Shown piece after piece: positions 27,995-39,042 of a DNA stretch of 64,000 nucleotides. The notes beneath the pieces were generated by a model, which was not told the DNA's origin, made no database searches, and worked only from the letters and a program-made list of their open reading frames with translations. A program made the translations under genes and the position numbers. Numbering within the stretch: position 1 is the stretch's first letter; each line of letters opens with the position of its first letter. Source of the stretch: Saccharibacillus alkalitolerans (GTDB lineage: Bacteria; Bacillota; Bacilli; Paenibacillales; Paenibacillaceae); contig NZ_JAAFGS010000004.1 in the NCBI RefSeq assembly GCF_011090185.1, forward strand, positions 124,001 through 188,000, in the 5' to 3' direction.

Positions 27995-28993
27995 TCAGAT
28001 TTTTTTCTTGGCCGACTTGTCGAGATGATCGAGCATCTTCTGCGTGCCCTTGACGACGCAGTGCATCGGATCTTCCGCCGTCCAGACCGGAACTTTCAGT
28101 TCCTGGGCGAGCAGGTCGTCGAGGCCGTGCAGCAGAGCCCCGCCGCCCGTCAGTACGACGCCGCGGTCGATGATGTCCGCGGACAGCTCGGGCGGCGTGC
28201 GCTCCAGCACCGTCTTCGCGGCGCTGACGATCAGCGCGACGGATTCGTCGAGCGCTTCCTTGACTTCGGCCGAAGTCACGGAAATGGTGCGCGGCAGGCC
28301 GCTGACCATATCGCGTCCGCGAATGTCCACTTCCGCCTGGCGTCCGTCCGGATGAACGGAAGCGATATTGATCTTCAGATCTTCTGCCGTCCGCTCGCCG
28401 ATCAGCAGCTTATATTTGTTTTTGATATAACGGATGATCGATTCGTCGAACGTGTCGCCCGCCACCTTGATCGAGGAAGACGTCACGATATCGCCCATCG
28501 AAAGCACGGCCACGTCGGTCGTGCCGCCGCCGATATCGACGACCATGTTGCCGCTCGGCTGATAAATGTCCATGCCCGCGCCGATCGCGGCGGCTTTCGG
28601 TTCTTCTTCCAGATAAACGTCTTTTGCTCCGGTACGCTGGGCCGCTTCGCGAATCGCTTTTTGTTCGACGGAAGTAATGTTGGTCGGCGCGCAGATCAAA
28701 ATCCGCGGATTGCTGTACCAGCTTCGGCCGCCCACTTTGTTGATAAAGTAGCGCAGCATCGCTTCCGTGATGTCGAAGTCCGCGATTACGCCGTCGCGCA
28801 GCGGGCGCACGACTTCGATATTGCCCGGCGTACGTCCTACCATGCGGCGAGCTTCTTCGCCGACAGCCAGCACGCGCTTCGATTCTCTTTCTATCGCTAC
28901 CACCGACGGCTCGTCAATCACGACTCCCTTACCTTTTACATAAATCAGCACGTTCGCCGTGCCCAGATCGATTCCGATATCCTTGCTCAACAT
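27995..28993 (-). CDS. mbl: MreB-like actin homologue Mbl
   Basis: 332 aa from the ATG at 28993. Bacterial actin that moves under the membrane with the elongation machinery and guides side-wall synthesis. Actin-fold motifs: GIDLGTANVLIYVKGKG (~6-22), VVDIGGGTTDVAVLS (~155), and VVLTGGGALLHGLD (~285). The assignment to Mbl rather than MreB comes from its position before flhO-flhP. In Bacillus subtilis spoIIID precedes mbl; here murA does, 207 bases away. A promoter is predicted at 29079-29108. Confidence 0.93.
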   Translation of the reverse strand: MLSKDIGIDLGTANVLIYVKGKGVVIDEPSVVAIERESKRVLAVGEEARRMVGRTPGNIEVVRPLRDGVIADFDITEAMLRYFINKVGGRSWYSNPRILICAPTNITSVEQKAIREAAQRTGAKDVYLEEEPKAAAIGAGMDIYQPSGNMVVDIGGGTTDVAVLSMGDIVTSSSIKVAGDTFDESIIRYIKNKYKLLIGERTAEDLKINIASVHPDGRQAEVDIRGRDMVSGLPRTISVTSAEVKEALDESVALIVSAAKTVLERTPPELSADIIDRGVVLTGGGALLHGLDDLLAQELKVPVWTAEDPMHCVVKGTQKMLDHLDKSAKKKI

Positions 28994-29078
28994 GTCTTTT
29001 CGCGGCCTCCAGCATCCTTGTTTATTCGGCTTTTCCCCTGCGCGCTTACGCCCGCTATCCTGTAAACTACCAGCTTTT

Positions 29079-29108
29079 AACATACCATATTTATAGGGGC
29101 TTCATCAA
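29079..29108 (-). promoter_or_regulatory. Promoter of the mbl-flhO-flhP unit
   Basis: Minus strand: TTGATG (29108-29103), 18-base spacer, TATGTT (29084-29079) preceded by TGG, an extended -10. It sits between the murA terminator and mbl. Confidence 0.5.
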
Positions 29109-29142
29109 CGGAAAATAGACGCATTTCAAGGACAAAAACGCA

Positions 29143-29174
29143 AAAAATCCAAGTTCTTTCGAACTTGGATTTTT
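29143..29174 (-). terminator. Intrinsic terminator of murA
   Basis: Perfect 14-bp stem (AAAAATCCAAGTTC and its complement) with a 4-base loop, followed on the minus strand by T residues. Confidence 0.92.
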
Positions 29175-29200
29175 CAACCGTTTGAACCGGTTATCCGGCG

Positions 29201-30547
29201 TTAAGCCCACGTCGGCTGCACGCTGAAAATCGGAGCTTCCGCACGTACCGAAGCTTCTTTCGCCGGAGCGGCTTCTTCCGCTTTTTCCGGCATGGACACG
29301 CGCCAGATATCCGCGCCCAGACCGACCAGCTTTTCCGTCAAATTGACGTAGCCGCGGTCGATGTGGTGAGTGCCGCCGACTTCCGTCGTGCCTTCGGCCA
29401 CCAGGCCGGCGCAGATCAGGGCCGCGCCAGCGCGCAGGTCGGTTGCCGTTACTTTGGCGCCGACGAATTTCGTGTCGCCGCTGACGAACGAAGAACGTCC
29501 TTCGACTTTGATCTCGGCGTTCATCAGACGGAACTGGTCGACATGCATGAAACGGTTTTCAAACACCGTCTCCGTTACGACGCTCGTTCCGGTTGCGCTG
29601 AGCAGCAGCGCCATCATCTGAGACTGCATGTCCGTCGGGAAGCCCGGATACGGAAGCGTCTTGATATCGACGGCGCGCAGCGGCTTGTCGGCCACTACGC
29701 GAATGCCGTTTTCGTCCGGCAGAATCGTGACGCCCATCTCTTCCATCTTGGCGATGACCGGACCGAGGTGGTCGGCAATGGCGCCTTCGACGTACACGTC
29801 GCCGCCCGTAATCGCAGCGGCTACCATGTAGGTGCCGGCTTCGATACGGTCCGGAATGACGGTGTGAGGAGCTCCTACAAGCTTCTCCACGCCTTCGATC
29901 CGGATTGTGCCCGTACCCGCGCCGCGGACGATCGCGCCCATCGCGTTCAGGTAGTTGGCCAGATCGACGATTTCCGGCTCTTTCGCCGCATTTTCGATCG
30001 TCGTGATTCCTTCGGCCATCGTGGCGGCCATCATGATATTTTCCGTGGCGCCTACGCTGGCCATATCGAGATAAATTTTCGCGCCGCGGAGTCTGCCGTC
30101 GCTTTTGGCTTCGACATATCCCTCGCCCAGTGTGACGGTTGCTCCCATCGCTTCGAACCCTTTCAGGTGCAGGTCGATCGGACGCGTGCCGATCGCGCAT
30201 CCGCCCGGCATGGAAATGCGGGTAGATCCAAGGCGCGCAAGCAGAGGCCCCATTACGAGGAAGGAGGCGCGCATCTTGCTCACCCACTCGTAAGGCGCTT
30301 CGCATGAAGTCAGGTTTCGTGCATCTACACGGATGACTTCATCCCGGTATGTAATGCCCGCTCCTAGCGATTCCAAAACTTTATTGATGGTCATAACGTC
30401 ATCAAGAGGAGGCGCGTCCGAAATGACGCTTTCTCCTTCTTGTCCCAACAGACTGGCAGCGATGATAGGAAGCACCGAATTCTTGGCACCGCTAACTTTG
30501 ACGGTTCCGGTCAATCGTTTGCCGCCGCGGACGATAAATTTGCTCAT
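29201..30547 (-). CDS. murA: UDP-N-acetylglucosamine 1-carboxyvinyltransferase
   Basis: 448 aa. First committed enzyme of peptidoglycan synthesis: transfers enolpyruvate from PEP to UDP-GlcNAc in the cytoplasm. Lys22-Asn23 in VSGAKNS and catalytic Cys117 in [14 protein letters not shown] (the fosfomycin target) are present, as is the C-terminal [12 protein letters not shown]. The chain runs about 25 residues past the usual family end with an Ala/Glu/Pro-rich tail ([11 protein letters not shown] ... FSVQPTWA). GGAGGG lies upstream of the ATG. It follows DUF1146 as in Bacillus (murAA), but the spoIID gene expected next is absent. Confidence 0.95.
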   Translation of the reverse strand: MSKFIVRGGKRLTGTVKVSGAKNSVLPIIAASLLGQEGESVISDAPPLDDVMTINKVLESLGAGITYRDEVIRVDARNLTSCEAPYEWVSKMRASFLVMGPLLARLGSTRISMPGGCAIGTRPIDLHLKGFEAMGATVTLGEGYVEAKSDGRLRGAKIYLDMASVGATENIMMAATMAEGITTIENAAKEPEIVDLANYLNAMGAIVRGAGTGTIRIEGVEKLVGAPHTVIPDRIEAGTYMVAAAITGGDVYVEGAIADHLGPVIAKMEEMGVTILPDENGIRVVADKPLRAVDIKTLPYPGFPTDMQSQMMALLLSATGTSVVTETVFENRFMHVDQFRLMNAEIKVEGRSSFVSGDTKFVGAKVTATDLRAGAALICAGLVAEGTTEVGGTHHIDRGYVNLTEKLVGLGADIWRVSMPEKAEEAAPAKEASVRAEAPIFSVQPTWA

Positions 30548-30709
30548 CTCCGTATTCCCTCCGCGCGTTTAATTTGCGTTTAATTGTGTTTGTTTGTGGT
30601 ATTGTGCACATGCCGGTCTAACGACCGGTTCATCTTTTGATTAATTGGAGATCCAACAAACCTAATCACTGATTAACCCAAGCGTTCCGACTTAAAACAA
30701 TTCCAATCT

Positions 30710-30964
30710 CTAGAAGCTTAATCTGAGCAGCTGCGACCATCCGATGTACTCCAAAATGAAGTTCGCGACGAAATGCCCGAGCACGATCGCCAGCAGCACA
30801 TGCAGCATTTTCCCCTGCGGGCTTTGCGGGTGGCGAATGAACAGATCGAGCTTGAGATTCTGCAGCGCCCACCAGGCCAAAATGATGCAGCCCAGCGATA
30901 TGGCCATGGACAGAATGCCGGAGATTCCGGTTTGCGAAAAAGATGCCAGGGCATTTTCAGCCAT
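30710..30964 (-). CDS. DUF1146 family small membrane protein (YwzB-like)
   Basis: 84 aa from the ATG at 30964, chosen for AAAGGGG 8 bases upstream. Two membrane segments are visible (ILSMAISLGCIILAWWAL and MLHVLLAIVLGHFVANFIL) separated by a short loop with LDLFIRHPQSPQGK, the conserved part of the family. Function unknown. Position between atpC and murA is conserved across Bacillales; the ywmB gene found between ywzB and murAA in Bacillus subtilis is not present. Confidence 0.85.
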   Translation of the reverse strand: MAENALASFSQTGISGILSMAISLGCIILAWWALQNLKLDLFIRHPQSPQGKMLHVLLAIVLGHFVANFILEYIGWSQLLRLSF

Positions 30965-31320
30965 CGTCCAAGCCCCTTTCATTCGTCTGGCCGAACTCTG
31001 TCCCCTTTATCGGGACGAGCCGCAGATCCGCATAGCGAATATTTTTGCGGACTTCTTTATAATACTGGGAAGCGAGCGAAGAATCCAGCACATTTCAAAC
31101 AAATTTTACAAAAAAGCGCCCATAACTTTCCTTCGAAGCTCATAAACTGGGTTTTGCTTGCTTGCTCAAGGAAGTGTAAGCGTTTTTTCGCGGAAAGCTT
31201 ATCGCAGCGCGCCTTTTTGCTTTATCGGCACCCGCTTCTCGACTTTTAATCCTTTTCTCTATTTCCGGGGAAATATAGCGTTATGCAAAAAAGCCGATCT
31301 CCAGGGAGACCGGCTGACGA
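30965..31320 (-). other. Intergenic region upstream of DUF1146
   Basis: 356 bases. The left end holds the DUF1146 ribosome site and an AT-rich TATTATAAAG near 31060 that could be a -10, but no convincing -35. The right end is the atpC terminator. No further coding frame or RNA is supported. Confidence 0.5.
31293..31314 (-). terminator. Intrinsic terminator of the ATP synthase operon
   Basis: Stem GCCGGTCTCC / GGAGATCGGC (minus strand, one G-U pair) followed by TTTTTTGC, immediately after the atpC stop. Confidence 0.9.
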
Positions 31321-31743
31321 TTATTTGTTGACAACGTCCATAGTCGTAACGTCCAGACGAGTCATCGCGCGTTTCAACGCGAGTTCCGCACGGCGGTGAT
31401 CGATCTCGTCCGCATGCATTTTCCCGCTTTCAAGGCGCAGCTCGGCTCTTTCGCGTGCCGCGCGTGCGCGGTCGACGTCGATGCTTTCCGGCAGCTCCGC
31501 GCTTTCGGCGAGCACGACCACCTTGTCTCGGCGAACTTCAAGGAAGCCGCCGTGCACGGCGATATGCGACCGTTTTCCGTCATGGTGAACGGTAAGCGCG
31601 CCGATTTGAAGCGGAGCGACCGTCGCGATATGGCCCGCCAGAACGCCGAGGTCGCCCTCTACGCTCTTTGCGGTGATACTGGTGACCTGTCCGGAGTAGA
31701 TGAGACGCTCCGGCGTAACGATTTCCAGCAAAAAGGTGCTCAC
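31321..31743 (-). CDS. atpC: F1 ATP synthase subunit epsilon
   Basis: 140 aa. Central-stalk subunit that couples rotation and can inhibit ATP hydrolysis. The N-terminal beta-sandwich (LEIVTPERLIYSG, GDLGVLAGHIATVAPL) and two-helix C-terminal domain (ARAARERAELRLES, RAELALKRAMTRLD) are clear. It starts with GTG at 31743 behind GAGGAGGG and is the last gene of the operon, 31 bases after atpD. Confidence 0.96.
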   Translation of the reverse strand: MSTFLLEIVTPERLIYSGQVTSITAKSVEGDLGVLAGHIATVAPLQIGALTVHHDGKRSHIAVHGGFLEVRRDKVVVLAESAELPESIDVDRARAARERAELRLESGKMHADEIDHRRAELALKRAMTRLDVTTMDVVNK

Positions 31744-31774
31744 TTCTATCCCTCCTCACCCGAAGCTTGGCAGC

Positions 31775-33190
<1,416 letters not shown>

Positions 33191-33199
33191 CTACAAGCT

Positions 33200-34063
33200 T
33201 CAGCTTTGTGCGGCGCTCGCGCCGGCCACGATTTCGGTAATTTCCTGCGTAATGGCCGCCTGACGAGCCCGGTTGTACGTTAAGGTATATTCGTTGATCA
33301 GCTTCGACGCGTTCTTGGTTGCCGCGCCCATCGCGGTCATCTTCGCGCCGAGTTCGCTTGCCTTGCCTTCCAGCACCGCTTTGTAAATCAGCGTCTCCGC
33401 ATAACGCGGCAGCAGCTCGCCGAGTACGGCTTCGGCCGACGGCTCGAATTCGTACGATTGAAGCGCGCCTTCGAAAGACACCGGCTCCATCGGCAGAAGC
33501 GCTTCGACCTGCGGAATCTGGGTAAGCGCATTGACGAACTGGTTATAACATAAGTATAAAGCGTCGCAGTGGCCGAGTTCGTAATCCTGAACGGCACGCG
33601 CAGCGACCGTTTTGATGTCCGCGAACGAAGGAGAGTCCGACAGTTCCGTTACCGTCTCGGCGATCGGAATGCCCCGTCTGCGGAAATAGTCGCGCCCTTT
33701 TCGCCCGATTACATACAGCATGTATTCGTCGGGAGACGAGTGGCGGTCGCGCAGTTCGTTGGATACCCGGCGCAGGATGTTGGCATTGTAGCCGCCCGCA
33801 AGCCCGCGATCGGACGTGATGACCAGGTAAGCGGTTCTGCGCACCGGACGTTTCTCGAGCATCGGATGACGGATTCCCGTGCTCGCGGAAGCGATGCTTG
33901 CCACCACTTCGCGCAGCTTCTCCGAGTACGGACGAGCCGCCTCCGTCTTCTCCTGCGCCCGGCGCAGCTTGGAAGCCGCGACCATCTCCATCGCTTTGGT
34001 GATCTGACGGGTGTTCTGGGTACTCTTGATCTGCCGCTTGATCTCGCGAATTCCTTTAGCCAT
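33200..34063 (-). CDS. atpG: F1 ATP synthase subunit gamma
   Basis: 287 aa. Rotor shaft. N-terminal helix (GIREIKRQIKSTQNTRQITKAMEMV, here known by its ends) and C-terminal helix (MGAATKNASKLINEYTLTYN, RQAAITQEITEIVAG) that form the coiled-coil axle are both conserved. GGAGGTG lies just before the ATG and directly abuts a small intercistronic hairpin (34079-34098). The 186-base gap after atpA is the largest within the F1 part of the operon. Confidence 0.97.
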   Translation of the reverse strand: MAKGIREIKRQIKSTQNTRQITKAMEMVAASKLRRAQEKTEAARPYSEKLREVVASIASASTGIRHPMLEKRPVRRTAYLVITSDRGLAGGYNANILRRVSNELRDRHSSPDEYMLYVIGRKGRDYFRRRGIPIAETVTELSDSPSFADIKTVAARAVQDYELGHCDALYLCYNQFVNALTQIPQVEALLPMEPVSFEGALQSYEFEPSAEAVLGELLPRYAETLIYKAVLEGKASELGAKMTAMGAATKNASKLINEYTLTYNRARQAAITQEITEIVAGASAAQS

Positions 34064-34078
34064 GTGTATTCACCTCCA

Positions 34079-34098
34079 GATTTTGCGTAAGCAAAATC
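34079..34098 (-). other. Hairpin abutting the atpG ribosome site
   Basis: Perfect 8-bp stem GATTTTGC / GCAAAATC with a 4-base loop. Its 3' side ends directly next to TGGAGGTG, the atpG Shine-Dalgarno. Confidence 0.5.
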
Positions 34099-34167
34099 AC
34101 TTCGTAAGATTATGCTGAAATAAAATTTCCGGTAATGAGGAAGCCCTCGACCGGACCCTTACGCGCA

Positions 34168-34201
34168 AAGCCGCTCTTCCCTGAAGGGAAGGACGCGGCT
34201 T
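34168..34201 (-). other. Intercistronic hairpin between atpA and atpG
   Basis: Two-part stem (AAGCCGC / GCGGCTT outside, GGGAAG / CTTCCC inside) with no T run following. It may stabilise mRNA ends or mark processing; termination is unlikely. Confidence 0.45.
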
Positions 34202-34249
34202 CACCCGTTCAAAGCCCGGCCGGCTTCTCTTGAATATTTGCCCCGCGGC

Positions 34250-35779
<1,530 letters not shown>

Positions 35780-35782
35780 TCA

Positions 35783-36328
35783 CTATGCTTGCCGTTCAAA
35801 AGACTTTTCGAGACGGGCGAGCTTGCCCGCCAAACTTCCGTCGTAAAGCGTATTGCCGATCACGACTTTGGCGCCGCCCAGCACGCTTTTGTCCACAACG
35901 TTGTGAATGGTGATTTTTTTGCCGGTCAGCACGCCGAAGCGTTCCTTGGCAGCCGCCTTCTCCTCTTCCGTCAGGGGAAAAGCGCTGTATACGATAGCGT
36001 CGGCAAGGCCGAGCGCCTCGTTCGAAATTTGTTCGTAACTCTCGCGCAGTTCGCCGAACAGCTGTGTCCGGCCCCGTTCGATCAACAGTTCGACCGTACG
36101 GATCACCGGCACGGATACGCGGCCTTCAAAAGCGCCGTTCAGCACTTTCTTCTTGTCTTCCGCGGATACACCGGGCGAAGCTACGAACTTGCGCAGGGCC
36201 GGATCGGACGCGAAAGCTTCCGTGATGGCGCGCAGCTCGGCCTGAGTCTCGGCGACTTTGCCTTCGGCGAAAGTCACCTCGAACAGCGCGCGCGCATAAC
36301 GTTTCGCGACCAGCGTATCGCGGCTCAT
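35783..36328 (-). CDS. atpH: F1 ATP synthase subunit delta
   Basis: 181 aa from the ATG at 36328. Peripheral-stalk subunit linking F1 to the b dimer. RYARALFEVTFAEGKV at the N-terminus and VVDKSVLGGAKVVIGNTLYDGSL near the C-terminus are the family signatures. The ATG overlaps the atpF stop in an ATGA, so translation is coupled. Confidence 0.96.
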   Translation of the reverse strand: MSRDTLVAKRYARALFEVTFAEGKVAETQAELRAITEAFASDPALRKFVASPGVSAEDKKKVLNGAFEGRVSVPVIRTVELLIERGRTQLFGELRESYEQISNEALGLADAIVYSAFPLTEEEKAAAKERFGVLTGKKITIHNVVDKSVLGGAKVVIGNTLYDGSLAGKLARLEKSFERQA

Positions 36329-36810
36329 GATTTCGTCCCTACGTCTTTCAGATACTGATCGACCAGGCCCTCGTTCGATTTCTCGTCGATTTCTTTTTCG
36401 ATCAGCTTGGAAGCGATCTGCACGGACACGCGTCCGACTTCGCCGCGCAGGGCGGCCATCGCTTTGTTCTTTTCGCTCTCGATGTCGCGGAGCGCTTCGT
36501 CCTTCAGACGGCCGGCTTCGTCTTTCGCCTGCGCGATCAGCTGATCGGCCTGCTTGCCGCTCGTCTGTCTGGATTGCTCGATAATGTCGTACGCTTCTTT
36601 GCGCGCCTGCTGGAGCGCTTCTTTTTGCTGTTCGACATAAGTGGCCGCTTCCTGGCGCGTAGCCGAAGCTTCTTCCAGTTGGCCCAGTACCAATTCGCGG
36701 CGTTTCTCCATCACGGACATCAGCGGCCCGATCGCGTAACGGCTCAGCAGCCAGTACAAGAGCAGGAAGGCAATCAGCGTAATAATGATAGACGACCATA
36801 CAATATCCAC
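36325..36810 (-). CDS. atpF: Fo ATP synthase subunit b
   Basis: 161 aa from the GTG at 36810, chosen because AAAGGAG lies 8 bases upstream and the length is then normal; an in-frame ATG at 36846 has no ribosome site. One N-terminal membrane helix (SSIIITLIAFLLLYWLL) is followed by a long charged helix that dimerises as the stator (EASATRQEAATYVEQQKEAL and onward). Confidence 0.95.
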   Translation of the reverse strand: MDIVWSSIIITLIAFLLLYWLLSRYAIGPLMSVMEKRRELVLGQLEEASATRQEAATYVEQQKEALQQARKEAYDIIEQSRQTSGKQADQLIAQAKDEAGRLKDEALRDIESEKNKAMAALRGEVGRVSVQIASKLIEKEIDEKSNEGLVDQYLKDVGTKS

Positions 36811-36934
36811 CTGAGTCACTCCTTTCCGGTTCAATAAACGGAACATGCTTAAGTTTATTTCAATACGTATAAAGTACTCATTTCAAAAAGAAGGCGCGGA
36901 GGCTGTGCCATCCCCGCCATGACTTGTTTTAAAT

Positions 36935-37186
<252 letters not shown>

Positions 37187-37287
37187 TTAGAGAAATAATT
37201 GTTTATATAGCCAGCTTGGATATCGGTTAGGTTATGTAACCCCATCCTTGCATTGGACACGTGAACCGGTGACGCTCGCGAATCAGG

Positions 37288-38100
37288 TTAGTGCTCTTCG
37301 TGCGTATCGATCTTCTGGGAAATGTACACAAGGGCCAGAATCGTAAAGACGAACGCCTGGATGGCGCCTACGAAAATACTGAAGCCCTGCCAGATCGCCA
37401 TCAAAGGAATCGAAGCGATAAGGCCTACGACGTTGACGGCCGCCAGCTTCAGAATAACGCTGATCAGCACCTCGCCGGCAAAGATATTGCCGTAGAGACG
37501 CATGCCGTGCGTCAGAAGGCTGGAGAACTGCTCGATCAGGTTGATCGGGAAAAATACCGGATACGGCTCGAAGTAGTGCTTGAAATAAGCCTTCGTATTT
37601 TTCGTGATTCCCAGGAAGTGCACCAGAATGAAGATCATTGCTGCCAGCGCCATTGCCACGGAAACGTCGGCGGTAGGCGATTTCCAGAATGCGATTTCGA
37701 CATGCGCTTCTTGGCCCGCTGCGGCTGCCGCGTTGAACGCTTCGACGGCGGGAAGAATCGGCTGACCGAAGATGGTTGCGTCTGCCGCGCTGTGAGGGTG
37801 CAGGACGATACCGAACGGAAGTCCCAGCATATTGCTGACGAAGATGAACATAATCAGCGTTACCGCCAGCGTGACGAAAGGTCTGCCTTTCTTCATGTCC
37901 ATAGTGCCGGCAATCTGATTCTGAACGAATTCGATCACCCATTCCATGAAGTTCTGGAGCTTGCCGGGATTTTCCACGGACAGCTTCCGGGTCGCCAGCT
38001 TGGCGATCAGGAACACGACCGTGCAGCTTACGATCAGCATAAAGATGATCGAAAGGTCGAAACGAATACCTCCGAGCTCGATTATCGGAGATTCATGCAT
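37288..38100 (-). CDS. atpB: Fo ATP synthase subunit a
   Basis: 270 aa from the ATG at 38100; AGGGGTG lies 6 bases upstream. Membrane subunit that forms the proton half-channels against the c-ring. The essential Arg is in LTHGMRLYGNIFAGEV (~205). Five to six membrane segments. The insert between helices (AAAAAGQEAHVEIAFWKSP) is Ala-rich. It overlaps the end of atpI. Confidence 0.96.
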   Translation of the reverse strand: MHESPIIELGGIRFDLSIIFMLIVSCTVVFLIAKLATRKLSVENPGKLQNFMEWVIEFVQNQIAGTMDMKKGRPFVTLAVTLIMFIFVSNMLGLPFGIVLHPHSAADATIFGQPILPAVEAFNAAAAAGQEAHVEIAFWKSPTADVSVAMALAAMIFILVHFLGITKNTKAYFKHYFEPYPVFFPINLIEQFSSLLTHGMRLYGNIFAGEVLISVILKLAAVNVVGLIASIPLMAIWQGFSIFVGAIQAFVFTILALVYISQKIDTHEEH

Positions 38101-38551
38101 CTTTTTCACCCCTTTCTTCAGCCATTCTCTCTTTCTCTATCCGCTTCTGCTCGAAGTAGACAGATTCTGCCTTGCTGGCCTTATGGGTAACGAAGATCCC
38201 CACAAGGAGCAGAATAACCGGGGCGGCGGCCAGGCTCGCCATCAGGGCGATCAAATTGACTTCGTGCGGAAATTCGATCGCGACCACGATAGCCGCCACC
38301 GCCGCAAGCGCCCGCCAGGCAAACCCCAGCCCGCCCCGGGCCTTTCTTCCTTCCGATACCGCATCCGTGATTTTACGGACTCTGTATCCCAGATAATACG
38401 CGCTCATGCAGCTTACGCTCGCTCCGAAAACAATGCCCAACACCACCGGGTGATGATGGGGAGCGATCAGCATCCAACAGGCGCCGATCGCCAAAAGCGT
38501 GTATGTAACGCGTGTAAGCCAGCGCATGTATTTCGGTAATTCGCTATTCAT
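38093..38551 (-). CDS. atpI: ATP synthase subunit I
   Basis: 152 aa from the ATG at 38551 with GGAGGG upstream. Four predicted membrane segments in two pairs (TYTLLAIGACWMLIAP, VVLGIVFGASVSCMSAYYLG, AWRALAAVAAIVVAIEF, APVILLLVGIFVTH) and a charged tail (EQKRIEKERMAEERGEKDA). AtpI assists assembly of the c-ring. It overlaps atpZ by 8 bases and atpB by 8 bases. Confidence 0.9.
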   Translation of the reverse strand: MNSELPKYMRWLTRVTYTLLAIGACWMLIAPHHHPVVLGIVFGASVSCMSAYYLGYRVRKITDAVSEGRKARGGLGFAWRALAAVAAIVVAIEFPHEVNLIALMASLAAAPVILLLVGIFVTHKASKAESVYFEQKRIEKERMAEERGEKDA

Positions 38552-38786
38552 CGCTTCCCTCCAAAACTTTGCGGACGAGGGCAACTACGCCGAAACCACC
38601 CACGACGAGTCCGATCAGGACGCCAAGACCGATCCATAAACCGGAACCGCCGATCTTCTCGTTCATCCATCGCCCGAAAAAGAATCCGAGCAGGGTAAAC
38701 AAAACAAGTTCGACGCCAATTGCGCTGACAAGCCCGACCGCTTTCCAAGGGCCGCTTTTGCCTTCCGGTTTCATGCGCTTATCCAT
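38544..38786 (-). CDS. atpZ: AtpZ/AtpI family protein, first gene of the atp operon
   Basis: 80 aa with two membrane helices (VGLVSAIGVELVLFTLLGFFFG and GLWIGLGVLIGLVVGGFG) around the short RWMNEKIGGSG. Matches AtpZ, a small accessory protein encoded at the head of many atp operons and reported to cooperate with AtpI in magnesium or calcium uptake. The ATG is 20 bases downstream of the predicted transcription start, behind GAGGTTG. Confidence 0.88.
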   Translation of the reverse strand: MDKRMKPEGKSGPWKAVGLVSAIGVELVLFTLLGFFFGRWMNEKIGGSGLWIGLGVLIGLVVGGFGVVALVRKVLEGSDE

Positions 38787-38813
38787 CGTTTGTCAACCTC
38801 ATAATCCCCATTC

Positions 38814-38843
38814 ATTTTACTGAACGGTAAGAGTTATTGTCAA
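38814..38843 (-). promoter_or_regulatory. Promoter of the ATP synthase operon
   Basis: Minus strand: perfect TTGACA (38843-38838), 18-base spacer, TAAAAT (38819-38814). Predicted start near 38807, just upstream of atpZ. Confidence 0.75.
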
Positions 38844-39042
38844 TTCACCGAACTTTTCCTTTTTACCCAAATTTCCGCACCGGTCAAGGATCTGACGTTC
38901 GAAAAACGGAGTCTGCCTTTACTTACGTGACAGGATTACCGGTCGTTCCGGAAAGGTTGTGACAGTTATTTGACATCGGCCGACCGATTTTTTGAAAGCG
39001 TATTAACCGTACAGCTATACTGTATACTGTTTGGCTGGTTAA

